Part shown: positions 35,720 through 44,063 of the stretch, piece after piece
Layout: every line of letters starts with the position of its first letter
Position numbering within the stretch: position 1 is the first letter of the stretch
Assembly (NCBI GenBank): GCA_035942915.1
Contig: DASZCR010000271.1
Location: 1-57,957 of the forward strand
DNA from: DASZCR01 sp035942915
Lineage (GTDB): Bacteria; Acidobacteriota; Blastocatellia; Pyrinomonadales; Pyrinomonadaceae
DNA length: 57,957 nt
Direction of reading: 5' to 3'
Program-made: the position numbers and the translations under genes
The notes under the pieces: generated by a model
What the model saw: only the letters and a program-made list of their open reading frames with translations
The model's database searches: none
What the model was told of the DNA's origin: nothing

Positions 35720-37396
35720 TTAGATGATGGGCGCGTCGGTCGGGGTGGAGATGATGTCTTCGTCTGAGATGCTGAACAGGTCATCCGTCAGGTCAACCTC
35801 CTCAGCCGGTGCGGCAGGGGCGCAGACGCGGTTACGACCCGCGCGCTTGGCCTCGTAGAGAGAGCGGTCGGCGTTCGTCACGAGCAGGTCGCGCGAGCCT
35901 GCGTGGACGGGAAAAGTGGCGATGCCGAAAGAGGCCGTGATGTGACCGACGACAGGCACTTCCATCTTCTCAATCCGCGTGCGCAGGCGCTCCGCAACGA
36001 CAAGCGCGCCCTCCGAATCGGCCGAAGGCAGGATGACGGCGAACTCCTCTCCGCCGTAACGCGCCGCCGTGTCCACCCCGCGCAACTCCTCGCGCAAAGC
36101 CTGCGCGAGCATACGCAAGGCCACGTCTCCGGCGTCGTGTCCGTGCGTGTCGTTGACGGCCTTGAAGTGGTCAACGTCGAGCATGATGAGCGAGACGGGT
36201 TGGCGCAGACGCGTCGCCATGTGGAGGTCGCGTTCGAGTTGCATCTCGAAGGAACGCCGGTTGAAGCAGCCCGTCAAGCCATCGGTTAAAGCCTGCTGCT
36301 GCATCTCTTGAAACAGCCGCGCGTGCCTGACAGCGACAGCCACCTGGTCGGCCACCGTTCGCATGAGCAGCACTTCGTTCTCCTGCCAGACGCGCGTCGG
36401 CTCGTCCGAACGCACGAGCAGCACGCCCATCGCACGCTCGCCGTAAATGAGCGGAACGGCCGCCAGCGGACGCGCGTTAGCATCGCCCGCGCTGGCGATG
36501 GCCGGGTCGTGCCCGTCCTGTACGTGCGCCTTGACGCGCGAGCCGAGACGGACGGTATAGGCGTCGAGGTCGCTAATCAACTCCGCGCGGTCGGCCTCGC
36601 TCAACTCGCCGTCGCGGAAGTAGCAATTGGTGAGAGGCGGGCGACCGTGCTCGCCTTCGACGCGCAGGGCGCTGTGCTGCGCGCCGAGCGCACGCCCGAC
36701 TTCATCCACTGTCGTTTGCAGCACACTCGGCAATTCGAGAGAACTTCTGATGGCCGTCGCAATGCGGTTAACGGCCAATTCGCGCACGGCCTGCTCTTGC
36801 AGCAGGCGCGCCAGCTTCGTCGTCACCGACACCGTCAGTTGCAGCGAAGTCGTCTTCGGCATGCACGTCCGCACGGCCATCGAGAAGGCCGACGACTGAA
36901 ACGGACGCTCGGCCGTGACGCGTGCCATCAGATATTCGAGCGCCGAATAGACGATGTCAGGCTCGAACGTCCAGATAACTTCGTCGCCGTCTTCCGAGCC
37001 GTGCTGCGGGTCGTGTACGGAGGCGAGCAGCGCCGAGAAGCGCGCGTCGGCGATAACGACGAAGCGCTCGTTCTGCGAAGGCGCAGCCCACTTCATCATG
37101 ACCGGCTCGCGGTCGTGCTGGTTAAGTCGCAGAGGTACTTTGTTGAGCGCGTCGTCGCCGGAGACGAAGAAGAAGGCGTGACGCGCGGCGCGCCCGATTT
37201 CGCGCACGCGCGCGATGTCGCGCATCGAACGCTCGGACTCCTCCGGCAGACTCTCGACGACGAGCGCCGCCAGATTGTTCTCCAACACCACGTCCTCAAA
37301 ATAACGATGTAGCTGCGCAATAGTCTGCCCCGCACAACGCACAGACGTGAGTTGACGGGGATGCTGCGCAAGCAATGCGTCGTAGAGTGAAAGCAT
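35720..37396 (-). CDS. DICT-like sensor / GAF / GGDEF diguanylate cyclase
   Basis: A 558-aa cytoplasmic signalling protein. The N-terminal about 190 residues (SLYDALLAQHPRQLTSVR...) resemble the DICT sensory domain. A GAF-like domain covers about 225-370. The C-terminal GGDEF domain has the active site RYGGEEFAVILPS, with the inhibitory I-site RGVD five residues upstream. Synthesis of cyclic di-GMP with product inhibition is therefore expected. A 140-nt leader and a plausible promoter precede it. The tail is acidic. The neighbouring exporter operon is on the same strand but 197 nt away. Confidence 0.88.
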   Translation of the reverse strand: MLSLYDALLAQHPRQLTSVRCAGQTIAQLHRYFEDVVLENNLAALVVESLPEESERSMRDIARVREIGRAARHAFFFVSGDDALNKVPLRLNQHDREPVMMKWAAPSQNERFVVIADARFSALLASVHDPQHGSEDGDEVIWTFEPDIVYSALEYLMARVTAERPFQSSAFSMAVRTCMPKTTSLQLTVSVTTKLARLLQEQAVRELAVNRIATAIRSSLELPSVLQTTVDEVGRALGAQHSALRVEGEHGRPPLTNCYFRDGELSEADRAELISDLDAYTVRLGSRVKAHVQDGHDPAIASAGDANARPLAAVPLIYGERAMGVLLVRSDEPTRVWQENEVLLMRTVADQVAVAVRHARLFQEMQQQALTDGLTGCFNRRSFEMQLERDLHMATRLRQPVSLIMLDVDHFKAVNDTHGHDAGDVALRMLAQALREELRGVDTAARYGGEEFAVILPSADSEGALVVAERLRTRIEKMEVPVVGHITASFGIATFPVHAGSRDLLVTNADRSLYEAKRAGRNRVCAPAAPAEEVDLTDDLFSISDEDIISTPTDAPII

Positions 37397-37549
37397 CGGA
37401 AACGGGTGCGGACGCGGGCACGGACGAGGTCTGTCGTCGCGGAGAAACGGGGAACCGAACTGTTGCCGGGGAGTGCAGGCAACAATCGCGAAATATATTT
37501 TTACACAGGCTAAGGGTTTTGTCTATCAAAAATTAAAGTTCGTTAAACA

Positions 37550-37577
37550 ATAATAGAATGAGCATCATAGGGGTCAA
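37550..37577 (-). promoter_or_regulatory. Probable promoter of the GGDEF gene
   Basis: Minus-strand TTGACC (37577-37572), a 16-nt spacer and TATTAT (37555-37550), in an AT-rich stretch. The predicted start is about 150 nt upstream of the ATG. Confidence 0.45.
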
Positions 37578-37641
37578 AAGCTGTGAAAAAGGTGACGGTC
37601 AAGCCGTCTGCCGAAAAGCGGTCGCAAGCAGGCGAGACGGG

Positions 37642-38067
37642 TCAGCCTTGTTTGACGTAAGTGGTTGTGGCAGTTGAGATTAGGTCGCCGTGCTGGTCTT
37701 TCGCTTCGATGGCGACGATGACGAGGCGGCGACCTGCGCGGAGGATGCGCGCGTCGGCATGCAGGCGTGTGTCGGACGTGGCGGGGCGCAGGTAGTGAAT
37801 CGTCAAATCGACGGTCACGGTGCGCTGGCCGGGCTCAAGCGTGGAGATGACGGCGAAGGCGGCGGCCGTGTCGAGCAGAGAGGCGAGCGCGCCGCCGTGA
37901 ACGATGCCCTCCATGCGCGTCAGTTCCTCGCGCACATTGAGGGTGAGCGTGGCCGCGCCGCGTTCGACGCGAAGCAACTCGATGCCGAGCAGGCGCGCGT
38001 AAGGCACGCGCGCGAAGGCCGCGCGGATGCGCTCCAACTCTTCAGGGGTAAGTGGCCGTTCGTCCAC
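37642..38067 (-). CDS. PaaI-family hotdog thioesterase
   Basis: A 141-aa single-domain hotdog protein. MEGIVHGGALASLLDTAAAF gives the HGG loop and the catalytic Asp region. The sheet motif VDLTIHYLRPA follows, as in PaaI/YdiI enzymes that hydrolyse acyl-CoA or phenylacetyl-CoA-type thioesters. It is 12 nt downstream of the alkyltransferase-like gene, within a run of four small minus-strand genes. A proofreading role in menaquinone or fatty-acid pathways is possible but not shown. Confidence 0.88.
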   Translation of the reverse strand: MDERPLTPEELERIRAAFARVPYARLLGIELLRVERGAATLTLNVREELTRMEGIVHGGALASLLDTAAAFAVISTLEPGQRTVTVDLTIHYLRPATSDTRLHADARILRAGRRLVIVAIEAKDQHGDLISTATTTYVKQG

Positions 38068-38079
38068 AGGTCTCGAAAC

Positions 38080-38481
38080 TCAATCGCCGAAGAGTCCCGG
38101 CTGACGCGAAGGCTCGTCGTCCGTCTTCTCCTGCGCGAACTCTTCGGGCGTCCAGCGATAGCGCGAGAGGTCGCAACGCCCGCGCGCATCGAAGACGATG
38201 CCCTCTGCTTCGAGCATGCGCTGCTGTTTGTTCGACGGCAGGAGGACGCGCCCCGTCGAGCACGCGCCCTGCGAGTTGATGACGCGATGCCAGGGGTCGT
38301 TCTCGTCGGCCGAGTGCATGACGAAGCCGACGGTGCGCGCCGTGTAACCTTCGCCGAGGATGTCTGCAATCTGCCCGTAAGTCATGACGCGCCCGACGGG
38401 GATGCGTCGAACTATCTGATAGACGCGCTCGCGATAATTGGGCGAGTCAGGGTCGATGGGAGGTTTCCGGGTTTCACTCAT
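38080..38481 (-). CDS. atl: Alkyltransferase-like (ATL) DNA-repair protein
   Basis: 133 aa from the ATG at 38481. It matches the C-terminal domain of O6-alkylguanine-DNA alkyltransferase: VYQIVRRIPVGRVMTYGQIA, ARTVGFVMHSADENDPWHRV and GRVLLPSNKQ. The active-site PCHRV reads PWHRV, so the alkyl-accepting Cys is Trp. This is the hallmark of ATL proteins, which bind alkylated guanines and hand them to nucleotide excision repair without repairing them directly. The longer upstream frame is Ser/Arg-rich and not coding. It is followed 12 nt later by the thioesterase gene. Confidence 0.9.
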   Translation of the reverse strand: MSETRKPPIDPDSPNYRERVYQIVRRIPVGRVMTYGQIADILGEGYTARTVGFVMHSADENDPWHRVINSQGACSTGRVLLPSNKQQRMLEAEGIVFDARGRCDLSRYRWTPEEFAQEKTDDEPSRQPGLFGD

Positions 38482-38512
38482 AACTTCTGCGGAGACGACT
38501 TTACGCGTCGCT

Positions 38513-38875
38513 TCAGATGTGTTGCAACACGGCGACGGTTCTCTCGCCGCCCGCGTCGCCGGTGTTGATGGTCGATTTCGGTTCGAGCAGGAGGACGTGC
38601 GCTTCTTCTGCGGCGACGGGCATGTGCTCGACGCCGCGCGGGATGACGACGAACTCGCCCTCGTCGAGATGTATCTCGCCGTCGCGCAGCTTAATCGTGA
38701 GCGTGCCCTTGACGACGAAGAAAAGCTCATCTTCCGTCTCGTGCTGATGCCAGATGAACTCGCCCTTGAGTTTGACCAACTTGACGTAGGAGTCGTTCAA
38801 CTCGGCGGCCACCTTCGGACTCCAATAGTCCTCGAAGAGCGCGAACTTGTCTGCCGGATTCACCTTCTCAATCAT
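38513..38875 (-). CDS. Cupin domain protein
   Basis: A 120-aa single-domain cupin. Metal-ligand motif 1 is WHQHETEDELFFVVKG, and motif 2 is in FVVIPRGVEHMP. The N-terminus (YWSPKVAAELNDSYVKLVKLKG) is of the type seen in small mannose-6-phosphate-isomerase-like cupins. The substrate is unknown. It sits 13 nt after the cyclase/formamidase gene and 31 nt before the ATL gene. Confidence 0.9.
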   Translation of the reverse strand: MIEKVNPADKFALFEDYWSPKVAAELNDSYVKLVKLKGEFIWHQHETEDELFFVVKGTLTIKLRDGEIHLDEGEFVVIPRGVEHMPVAAEEAHVLLLEPKSTINTGDAGGERTVAVLQHI

Positions 38876-38888
38876 CAGCCTCTACTCC

Positions 38889-39533
38889 TCAAATCGTCCG
38901 CAACACGGCGCGCGCAGGTGCGCCGTCGCCGCTCCCGCCGTCTATCTTCAACGGCAGACAGATGAATTCGTAGACGCCCGCGCTGACGCCACGTAAATCA
39001 AGCCCCTCGACGATGACGACATCGCGCGAGAGCAGCAACTTATGCGTCGCGAAGTCTTCCGAGTTGAATTGCTCGACCGACAGGTAGTCGATGCCGACGA
39101 GTCGGACGCCGCCTTCGGCGAGGGCGCGCGCGCCGCCGGGCGTGATGTAGGTGAAGTCTTCACGGAAGATGCCGCGCGGGTCGTCCCAGAAGGCAGAGTT
39201 ACGCGTCTTGAAGAGGACGCGTGTCGCGCCGCTGAGGTTCTGCGCGGCGACGTGCGAGGCATCAATCGCGTGCACGTCTTCAGGTATCTCGACGACGCGC
39301 GCTTCGCCGACGAGCATATCGAGCGAGAGGCTCGGCAGGCCGGGCGCGCCGTCGATGAAATGCGCGGGCGCGTCGAGGTGCGTTGCAGTGTGCGCGCCGA
39401 AGTGGAGCATGGTGACATTGGCCGGGTCGCCACGCCGCATCGAAGACCACGCTTCAATCTCGATGCCGGGGTCGCCCGGATAGGTCGGCGTCACGCCCGG
39501 ACGTATCGCCACGCTGATATCATAGATAGCCAT
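38889..39533 (-). CDS. Cyclase / kynurenine formamidase family metal hydrolase
   Basis: A 214-aa protein of the KynB/cyclase family. The metal motif HxxxHxDxPxH appears as HTATHLDAPAHF, with VLFKTRNSAFW and GIDYLSVEQF conserved. Known members hydrolyse N-formylkynurenine or related cyclic substrates. No other tryptophan-degradation gene is nearby, so the exact substrate is uncertain. It is the first of four tightly spaced minus-strand genes and is divergent from mqnA across a heptad repeat. Confidence 0.88.
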   Translation of the reverse strand: MAIYDISVAIRPGVTPTYPGDPGIEIEAWSSMRRGDPANVTMLHFGAHTATHLDAPAHFIDGAPGLPSLSLDMLVGEARVVEIPEDVHAIDASHVAAQNLSGATRVLFKTRNSAFWDDPRGIFREDFTYITPGGARALAEGGVRLVGIDYLSVEQFNSEDFATHKLLLSRDVVIVEGLDLRGVSAGVYEFICLPLKIDGGSGDGAPARAVLRTI

Positions 39534-39544
39534 AAGGATGAAGA

Positions 39545-39695
39545 ATGGTAAATGGTAAATGGTGAATAGTAAATGGTGATGTGTGGTGATAAGTGATAGA
39601 TGATAAGTGATGGGCGATAGGAGAAGGACTGTTCTTTCCTATCACCTATCACCCATCACCTATCACTCCGCACTTATCACTCATCACTTATCACT
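39545..39695. repeat. Composite heptad repeat (ATGGTRA plus GTGATRR) in a divergent promoter region
   Basis: It begins with five units of ATGGTAA type (39545-39580), followed by GTGATRR units. The core is GGAGAAGGACTGTTCTTTCC and the right arm has YYATCAC units in two blocks ending at 39695. It is the only array here that carries two unit types side by side, and it is also the only one between divergent genes. Confidence 0.88.
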
Positions 39696-39767
39696 TCCTT
39701 GCGGCGGGGCGGAGGTGTGCGTTAGCATCGAAGGAGGGAAGAAGAGAAGCGAGATGGCGGACGACGA

Positions 39768-40628
39768 TTGAGAGAGGATGTAAGCGAGAGCAACGTGAGA
39801 GAGGTTAAGAGTGCGGGGCGTCTGCCGCGTGTCGCCGCTTCGAGCTATTTGAACACAGCGCCGCTCATCTGGAGTTTCGCGCACGGCGCGCGTCGCAGTG
39901 AGGTCGAGTTGATGATGGATGCTGCGCCCTCGCGTTGCGCGCAGATGCTGTCGCGCGGGACGGTGGATGCGGCGCTCGTGCCCGTCATCGAATATCAGCG
40001 GATGGCGGATGCGTTGGTCGTGCCGGGCGTCTGCGTGGCCGCGCGCAGGGAAGTGAGGAGCGTGGTGTTGGTGACGCGCGGCGCGCGTCTCGAAGAGGTG
40101 CGGACGGTGGCGCTTGACACCTCTTCGCGCACGTCGGCTGCGCTCGTGCGTGTCATCTTCCGCGAGTTTGTCGAGCGCGAGCCGTTGTTTGCGTCCTCCG
40201 AGCCGAACTTGCGCGAGATGCTGCGCGCAAACGACGCCGCGCTCGTGATTGGCGACCCGGCGATGACCTTCGAGCGCGAGGGCTTGCGCGTCTATGACCT
40301 CGCCGCGCTGTGGCGCGAGCGGACAGGGTTCGGCTTCGTCTTCGCAATGTGGATGGCACGCGCGTCCGCGTCCGAGAGCGTCGGCCGTATAGACTTCGCA
40401 GGGGCGCGCGACGAAGGGCTAGCACGCGTCGAAGAGATAGCGGCGCGTTATGAAGGTGAGTTGAAGTTGCCGCGCGCGGCGCTCGTCTCGTACCTGCGCG
40501 AGAACATCTGTTTCGAGTTGGACGACGAACTGCGTGCGGGGCTGGAACTGTTCTACAAACTCGCGTACCGGCACGGCGTCATCGGCACGCTGCGACCCAT
40601 CCAGACGCTCGGCGCGCCGGTTGCATAA
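39768..40628 (+). CDS. mqnA: Chorismate dehydratase MqnA (futalosine pathway)
   Basis: First committed step of the futalosine route to menaquinone: chorismate to 3-enolpyruvylbenzoate. The fold is like a periplasmic binding protein, but the enzyme is cytoplasmic. Motifs are VAASSYLNTAPLIW near the start and DAALVPVIEYQRM, with the helix-rich end AGLELFYKLAYRHGVI. The start is unsure: TTG 39768 gives 286 aa, and GTG 39795 would remove an unconserved stretch. mqnC follows 170 nt later, separated by a 12-bp perfect inverted repeat. Confidence 0.88.
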   Translation: MREDVSESNVREVKSAGRLPRVAASSYLNTAPLIWSFAHGARRSEVELMMDAAPSRCAQMLSRGTVDAALVPVIEYQRMADALVVPGVCVAARREVRSVVLVTRGARLEEVRTVALDTSSRTSAALVRVIFREFVEREPLFASSEPNLREMLRANDAALVIGDPAMTFEREGLRVYDLAALWRERTGFGFVFAMWMARASASESVGRIDFAGARDEGLARVEEIAARYEGELKLPRAALVSYLRENICFELDDELRAGLELFYKLAYRHGVIGTLRPIQTLGAPVA

Positions 40629-40674
40629 GATAAAGACATGATGAAACGTCGCTCCGGCAATTCGCTTCTCGTTA

Positions 40675-40721
40675 GCGTCTCCCGCGCCTTGAGCGCGAGA
40701 TTAAATTGTCGCGGGAGACGC
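40675..40721. repeat. 12-bp inverted repeat between mqnA and mqnC
   Basis: GCGTCTCCCGCG (40675-40686) faces CGCGGGAGACGC (40710-40721) with a 23-nt loop. There is no T-run. It could be a processing hairpin or part of an attenuation element. Confidence 0.6.
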
Positions 40722-40797
40722 AGGACGTGCTAGGCAAACGGGCGTCGTCATCGCAAATTGCGAAATGAAAATCGCGGATTCTTAAATTGAGAACGAC

Positions 40798-41943
40798 ATG
40801 AGCGGAGACATTCAACCAATTCTCGACCGCGTGCTGGCGGGCGAGCGGCTATCGGCAGACGACTGTGCGGCTCTTTTGGAATCGCATGACATCGCGCGGC
40901 TCGGCGTGGCGGCCGACGAGGTGCGTCGTCGCAAACACCCTTCGGGCGTCGTCACCTACATCATCGACCGCAACATCAACTACACGAACGTCTGCAACGT
41001 CGTCTGCACCTTCTGCGCCTTCTACCGTCGTCCCGGCAAGCCGGACACTTACGTCCAGACCGTCGAGCAGATTTGCGAGCGCATCGATGAGACCATCGCG
41101 CTCGGCGGGACGGGCGTCTTGATGCAGGGCGGCCTCCACCCGGATTTCGGCATCGAGTGGTACGAAGACCTGCTGCGCACGCTGCACGCGCGCTACCCGG
41201 ACTTTCAACTGCACTGCTTCTCGCCGCCCGAAATACACAACATACATCTCATCTCCGGCCTCTCCTACGAGCAGATTATGGAGCGGCTCAAGGCGGCCGG
41301 ACTCTACTCGATGCCGGGCGGCGGCGGCGAGATTTTAGACGACGAGGTGCGCAAGCGCGTCTCGACCAAGTGTACGACCGACGAGTGGCTGGCCGTCATG
41401 CGCGCGACGCACAAGGTCGGTCTGCGTTCGACGGCGACGATGATGTTCGGCATCGGCGACCGCCTCGAACATCGCGTTCGTCATCTACAGCGCATCCGCG
41501 ACTTACAGGACGAGACGGGCGGCTTCACAGCCTTCATCCCGTGGACGTTCCAGCGCGAGAACACCGCGCTCGGCCGTCGCATCAAGGACGAGCCGACCGG
41601 CGTCGATTATCTCAAGATGCTCGCCGTCTCGCGCCTCTTCCTCGACAACATCGAACACATACAGTCTTCATGGCTGACGCAAGGCTTGCGCCTCGGTCAG
41701 GTCGCGCTGCGTTTCGGCGCGGACGACATGGGGTCGATTATGATTGAGGAGAACGTCGTCTCGGCGGCAGGCGCGCACAACACGGCCGACGAGCGGATGC
41801 TTCGCTATCTCATCCGCGAGGCAGGCTTTCAACCGCAGCAACGCGACATCCTCTACCGCCACGTCCACCGCGCAGAATCGCACAGGGCAGACGCCACCGA
41901 CTCGGCATCTCTACGAGAGTTGACCGTTGCCTTCGCAGACTAA
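40798..41943 (+). CDS. mqnC: Cyclic dehypoxanthinyl futalosine synthase MqnC
   Basis: Radical-SAM enzyme of the futalosine menaquinone pathway that cyclises dehypoxanthinyl futalosine. The iron-sulfur motif CNVVCTFC (CxxxCxxC) is at about residues 65-72. IDRNINYTNVCN precedes it, MQGGLHPDFGIEWYEDLL follows, and GGGGEILDDEVR is characteristic of the family. The length of 381 aa is typical. With mqnA it forms a partial pathway cluster; mqnB, mqnD and mqnE are not in the window. Confidence 0.95.
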   Translation: MSGDIQPILDRVLAGERLSADDCAALLESHDIARLGVAADEVRRRKHPSGVVTYIIDRNINYTNVCNVVCTFCAFYRRPGKPDTYVQTVEQICERIDETIALGGTGVLMQGGLHPDFGIEWYEDLLRTLHARYPDFQLHCFSPPEIHNIHLISGLSYEQIMERLKAAGLYSMPGGGGEILDDEVRKRVSTKCTTDEWLAVMRATHKVGLRSTATMMFGIGDRLEHRVRHLQRIRDLQDETGGFTAFIPWTFQRENTALGRRIKDEPTGVDYLKMLAVSRLFLDNIEHIQSSWLTQGLRLGQVALRFGADDMGSIMIEENVVSAAGAHNTADERMLRYLIREAGFQPQQRDILYRHVHRAESHRADATDSASLRELTVAFAD

Positions 41944-41963
41944 GACACCTCTGTACGTAAGAT

Positions 41964-41997
41964 TGTAGGGGCGGAAGACTCATCCTCCGCCCCTACA
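41964..41997. terminator. Hairpin between convergent mqnC and GH5 genes
   Basis: TGTAGGGGCGGA (41964-41975) pairs perfectly with TCCGCCCCTACA (41986-41997). It is likely a bidirectional terminator, although the T-run after it is poor. Confidence 0.6.
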
Positions 41998-42021
41998 GTT
42001 CTGTCGTCTGCGCTTCGCCCT

Positions 42022-43215
42022 TTACGGATTGAGTGCCTTCCTGAATACGTCCCAGAGAGGATTGGCGACGCGCGGCAGTTGCGGCCGTTCGCCTCTGCCG
42101 ACCGCTTCCCAGTAGGCCGCACCCGGTGGGCGTGTGCCGTACTCGTAGTCGCGTTCCGTCCACGTCCCGTCGGCGCGAAACTGATAGAAAGCCCAGTGCC
42201 AGCCCTGCTTGTTGAAGATTTTGATGAGGTCGGATAGATACTCGGCCGCGCCTTCGACGCTGCGGCTGCACCCGAACTCGCCGACGAAGATTCTGCGCGA
42301 CGTAATCTTGTGCCGCCGCTGCCACTCGATGACCGGCGCGTGAAAGCGTTCGAGTTCGACGGCGTTCATCTGAAACTGCCTGCGCTGGCCGTTGACTGCG
42401 CTGCCGACCGGCATCACGCCGGGGTAAGCGTAGCGTCCTTGATTGACGCGGCGCGTCGTATAGCCCCAAGGCTCGGCCATGTGGAAGGAATAGATGATGC
42501 GCGCGTCTGCGAGAGGCTTCAGGTACTTGAACGCCCAAGGCGTCGCGTAGAGACCGCTGTCGAGAACGACGGGCGTCTCGCGGTCAACTTCGCGGATGGC
42601 CGCGACGACTCGCCGGTAGAACAGATTCAAGTCGGCCGGGGTCTGTTCGACCTTCGCATACCACGCGACGAAGTCCTGCGTCCAGAAATCGTCAAAGCCT
42701 GTCGCGCGCTCCGGGTGCGGCTCGTTCAGGATGTTGTAGCCGACAACGGCGCGGTGGTCTTTCAAAGCAGCCGCGAGTTGACGCCAGAACTCCGCCGCCT
42801 GCGCGTGATACGTGAAATCGCGCCACAGACGCAGGTCGTCCTTGTCTCCGTTCTGCTGTCGCCAACGCAAGCCCGGCAAAGTCGTCGTCGTCAGCACGAC
42901 CTTGAGGCCGACTGATTCGGCATGGTCGAGCGACTCTCTCAACAACTTCAAATCGCGCTCGTCGAGGCGCTCGAACTTGTCCGCATCGCCGACGAGAAAA
43001 TCCCTCCGCGCCGTCGGCCACTGATTCGGAAACAGCCTGACAATGCGGATGCCCGCCTCTCTGGCCGCCACCCACCATTCGCGCGTCGGCGTGCTGTTCA
43101 TGTAATCCGCGCCGCGCCGCTGCTCGTTCCAGAAATCAATCTTGGCCGTGCGTGCCGACGCCGCGCCCGCACTCAAGAGCATCAACACGACGCCGACGAT
43201 TGCCCTCAACAACAT
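42022..43215 (-). CDS. Secreted glycoside hydrolase family 5 (cellulase-like) protein
   Basis: 397 aa from ATG 43215, with a GGGAGGGG ribosome site upstream. The signal peptide is residues 1-21 (LLRAIVGVVLMLLSAGAASA). TIM-barrel features match GH5: IRIVRLFP, the acid/base Glu in GYNILNEPHPE, VLDSGLYATPWAF, HMAEPWGYT and the nucleophile Glu in FVGEFGCSR. It probably cleaves a beta-glucan or mannan outside the cytoplasm; the exact polysaccharide cannot be read. It is flanked by an AT-rich island that appears newly acquired. Confidence 0.85.
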   Translation of the reverse strand: MLLRAIVGVVLMLLSAGAASARTAKIDFWNEQRRGADYMNSTPTREWWVAAREAGIRIVRLFPNQWPTARRDFLVGDADKFERLDERDLKLLRESLDHAESVGLKVVLTTTTLPGLRWRQQNGDKDDLRLWRDFTYHAQAAEFWRQLAAALKDHRAVVGYNILNEPHPERATGFDDFWTQDFVAWYAKVEQTPADLNLFYRRVVAAIREVDRETPVVLDSGLYATPWAFKYLKPLADARIIYSFHMAEPWGYTTRRVNQGRYAYPGVMPVGSAVNGQRRQFQMNAVELERFHAPVIEWQRRHKITSRRIFVGEFGCSRSVEGAAEYLSDLIKIFNKQGWHWAFYQFRADGTWTERDYEYGTRPPGAAYWEAVGRGERPQLPRVANPLWDVFRKALNP

Positions 43216-43248
43216 CCGCTCATCCCCTCCCGTCCGTGAGATACACGA

Positions 43249-43299
43249 AAGCCCTTTAGTGAGTGATACGCCGACGCGAAACCTCTCACTAAAGGGCTT
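43249..43299. terminator. 15-bp inverted repeat upstream of the GH5 gene
   Basis: AAGCCCTTTAGTGAG pairs exactly with CTCACTAAAGGGCTT. It lies between the XRE gene and the GH5 gene on the minus strand. It may terminate the XRE transcript, or it could be an operator for the GH5 gene. Confidence 0.55.
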
Positions 43300-43351
43300 C
43301 TCGAAAGATGACAAGCATCGCCGCGCGCTTCTCAGCGCGTTCCGGCCGCGC

Positions 43352-43594
43352 TTACTTCAATACCTTCTCCAATCTTTTGACGAACTCGCCCAAGCTAATA
43401 CCCATCGCCTGACATATCTCTCGCACCTCCAACACGTCCAACCGTCGCTCACCACTTTCATACCTTGAAACATACGGCTGATGTTTTTCGAGACGCGCCG
43501 CCATGTCGGCCTGCGTGATACCTGCCTCCATCCTCATCTCACGCAAGAGATTAACCATGCGCTCTCGTTGAGCGAGATAGACTCTCTTCTTCAT
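43352..43594 (-). CDS. XRE-family helix-turn-helix regulator
   Basis: 80 aa from ATG 43594 (MKKRVYLAQRERM); starts at 43630 and at the Met 12 codons further in are alternatives. The HTH_XRE domain is clear: LLREMRMEAGITQADMAARLEKHQPYVSRYESGERRL, ending in EICQAMGISLGEFVKRLE. It is likely a DNA-binding repressor that controls its own divergent promoter. The predicted -10 box (43607-43602) places the transcript start at or next to ATG 43594, so the mRNA may be leaderless. Base composition is visibly more AT-rich than the rest of the window. Confidence 0.85.
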   Translation of the reverse strand: MKKRVYLAQRERMVNLLREMRMEAGITQADMAARLEKHQPYVSRYESGERRLDVLEVREICQAMGISLGEFVKRLEKVLK

Positions 43595-43601
43595 CCAATA
43601 T

Positions 43602-43644
43602 GTTATATGGACATATTGATGGATATGCAAATTCTAGATATTAT
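43602..43644. promoter_or_regulatory. Overlapping divergent promoters of the XRE module
   Basis: Plus strand: TTGATG (43616-43621), a 17-nt spacer and TATTAT (43639-43644) towards the 91-aa gene. Minus strand: TTGCAT (43630-43625), a 17-nt spacer and TATAAC (43607-43602) towards the XRE gene. Several ATGCAW/WTGCAT half-sites lie in the same 45 bp and could be the regulator's operator. Confidence 0.55.
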
Positions 43645-43698
43645 GCATATTGCAAACCCCACCCAAGTCGTTAATCTTAGTAAAGATGGAATCATCAA

Positions 43699-43974
43699 AT
43701 GGTAGCCCTGCTCGCAGATGATGAGACGTGGACTGCGATTCTTAAACCTGCCGTGTGTCAGGATGTGGCTGCCATAGAATGTTTGGCACGTCTTCTCTTC
43801 ACGCTCAAGAGAGCAATCGATAGCGGCCCGGAAGGAGCAATGCGAGCAAGTCAAACGCTGCTCAACGGCATCGAGTTAATCTATCCACACACCACAGCCC
43901 ACCAAGCCGCACTCAAACTCTACCTACTCTCACTAGAAGGCGATTTGAAGCCGCAAGACGAACCGCTCATCTAA
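43699..43974 (+). CDS. Small hypothetical protein divergent from the XRE gene
   Basis: A 91-aa, mostly helical soluble protein (AAIECLARLLFTLKRAID, MRASQTLLNGIELIY, HQAALKLYLLSLEGD). No family was recognised. A good promoter lies 55 nt upstream and a weak AGATGGA ribosome site about 9 nt before the ATG. Its AT-rich composition matches the XRE gene rather than the surrounding genome, so the two probably arrived together. It could be the partner of a toxin-antitoxin-like or phage-derived regulatory pair; nothing in the sequence proves this. Confidence 0.55.
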   Translation: MVALLADDETWTAILKPAVCQDVAAIECLARLLFTLKRAIDSGPEGAMRASQTLLNGIELIYPHTTAHQAALKLYLLSLEGDLKPQDEPLI

Positions 43975-44063
43975 CGCATGCATCACCCGCACGCATAGAC
44001 TGTGAGAAGTTCTCAACGCGACGCATGGCATTCTCTCTTGTTGCGGGTCAGGTACATGTCCTG

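Noticed and set aside
39545..39695. Insertion sequence or MITE with target-site duplication
   Set aside because: No transposase, no constant terminal sequence and no flanking direct repeat could be identified. Array lengths vary by whole heptads.
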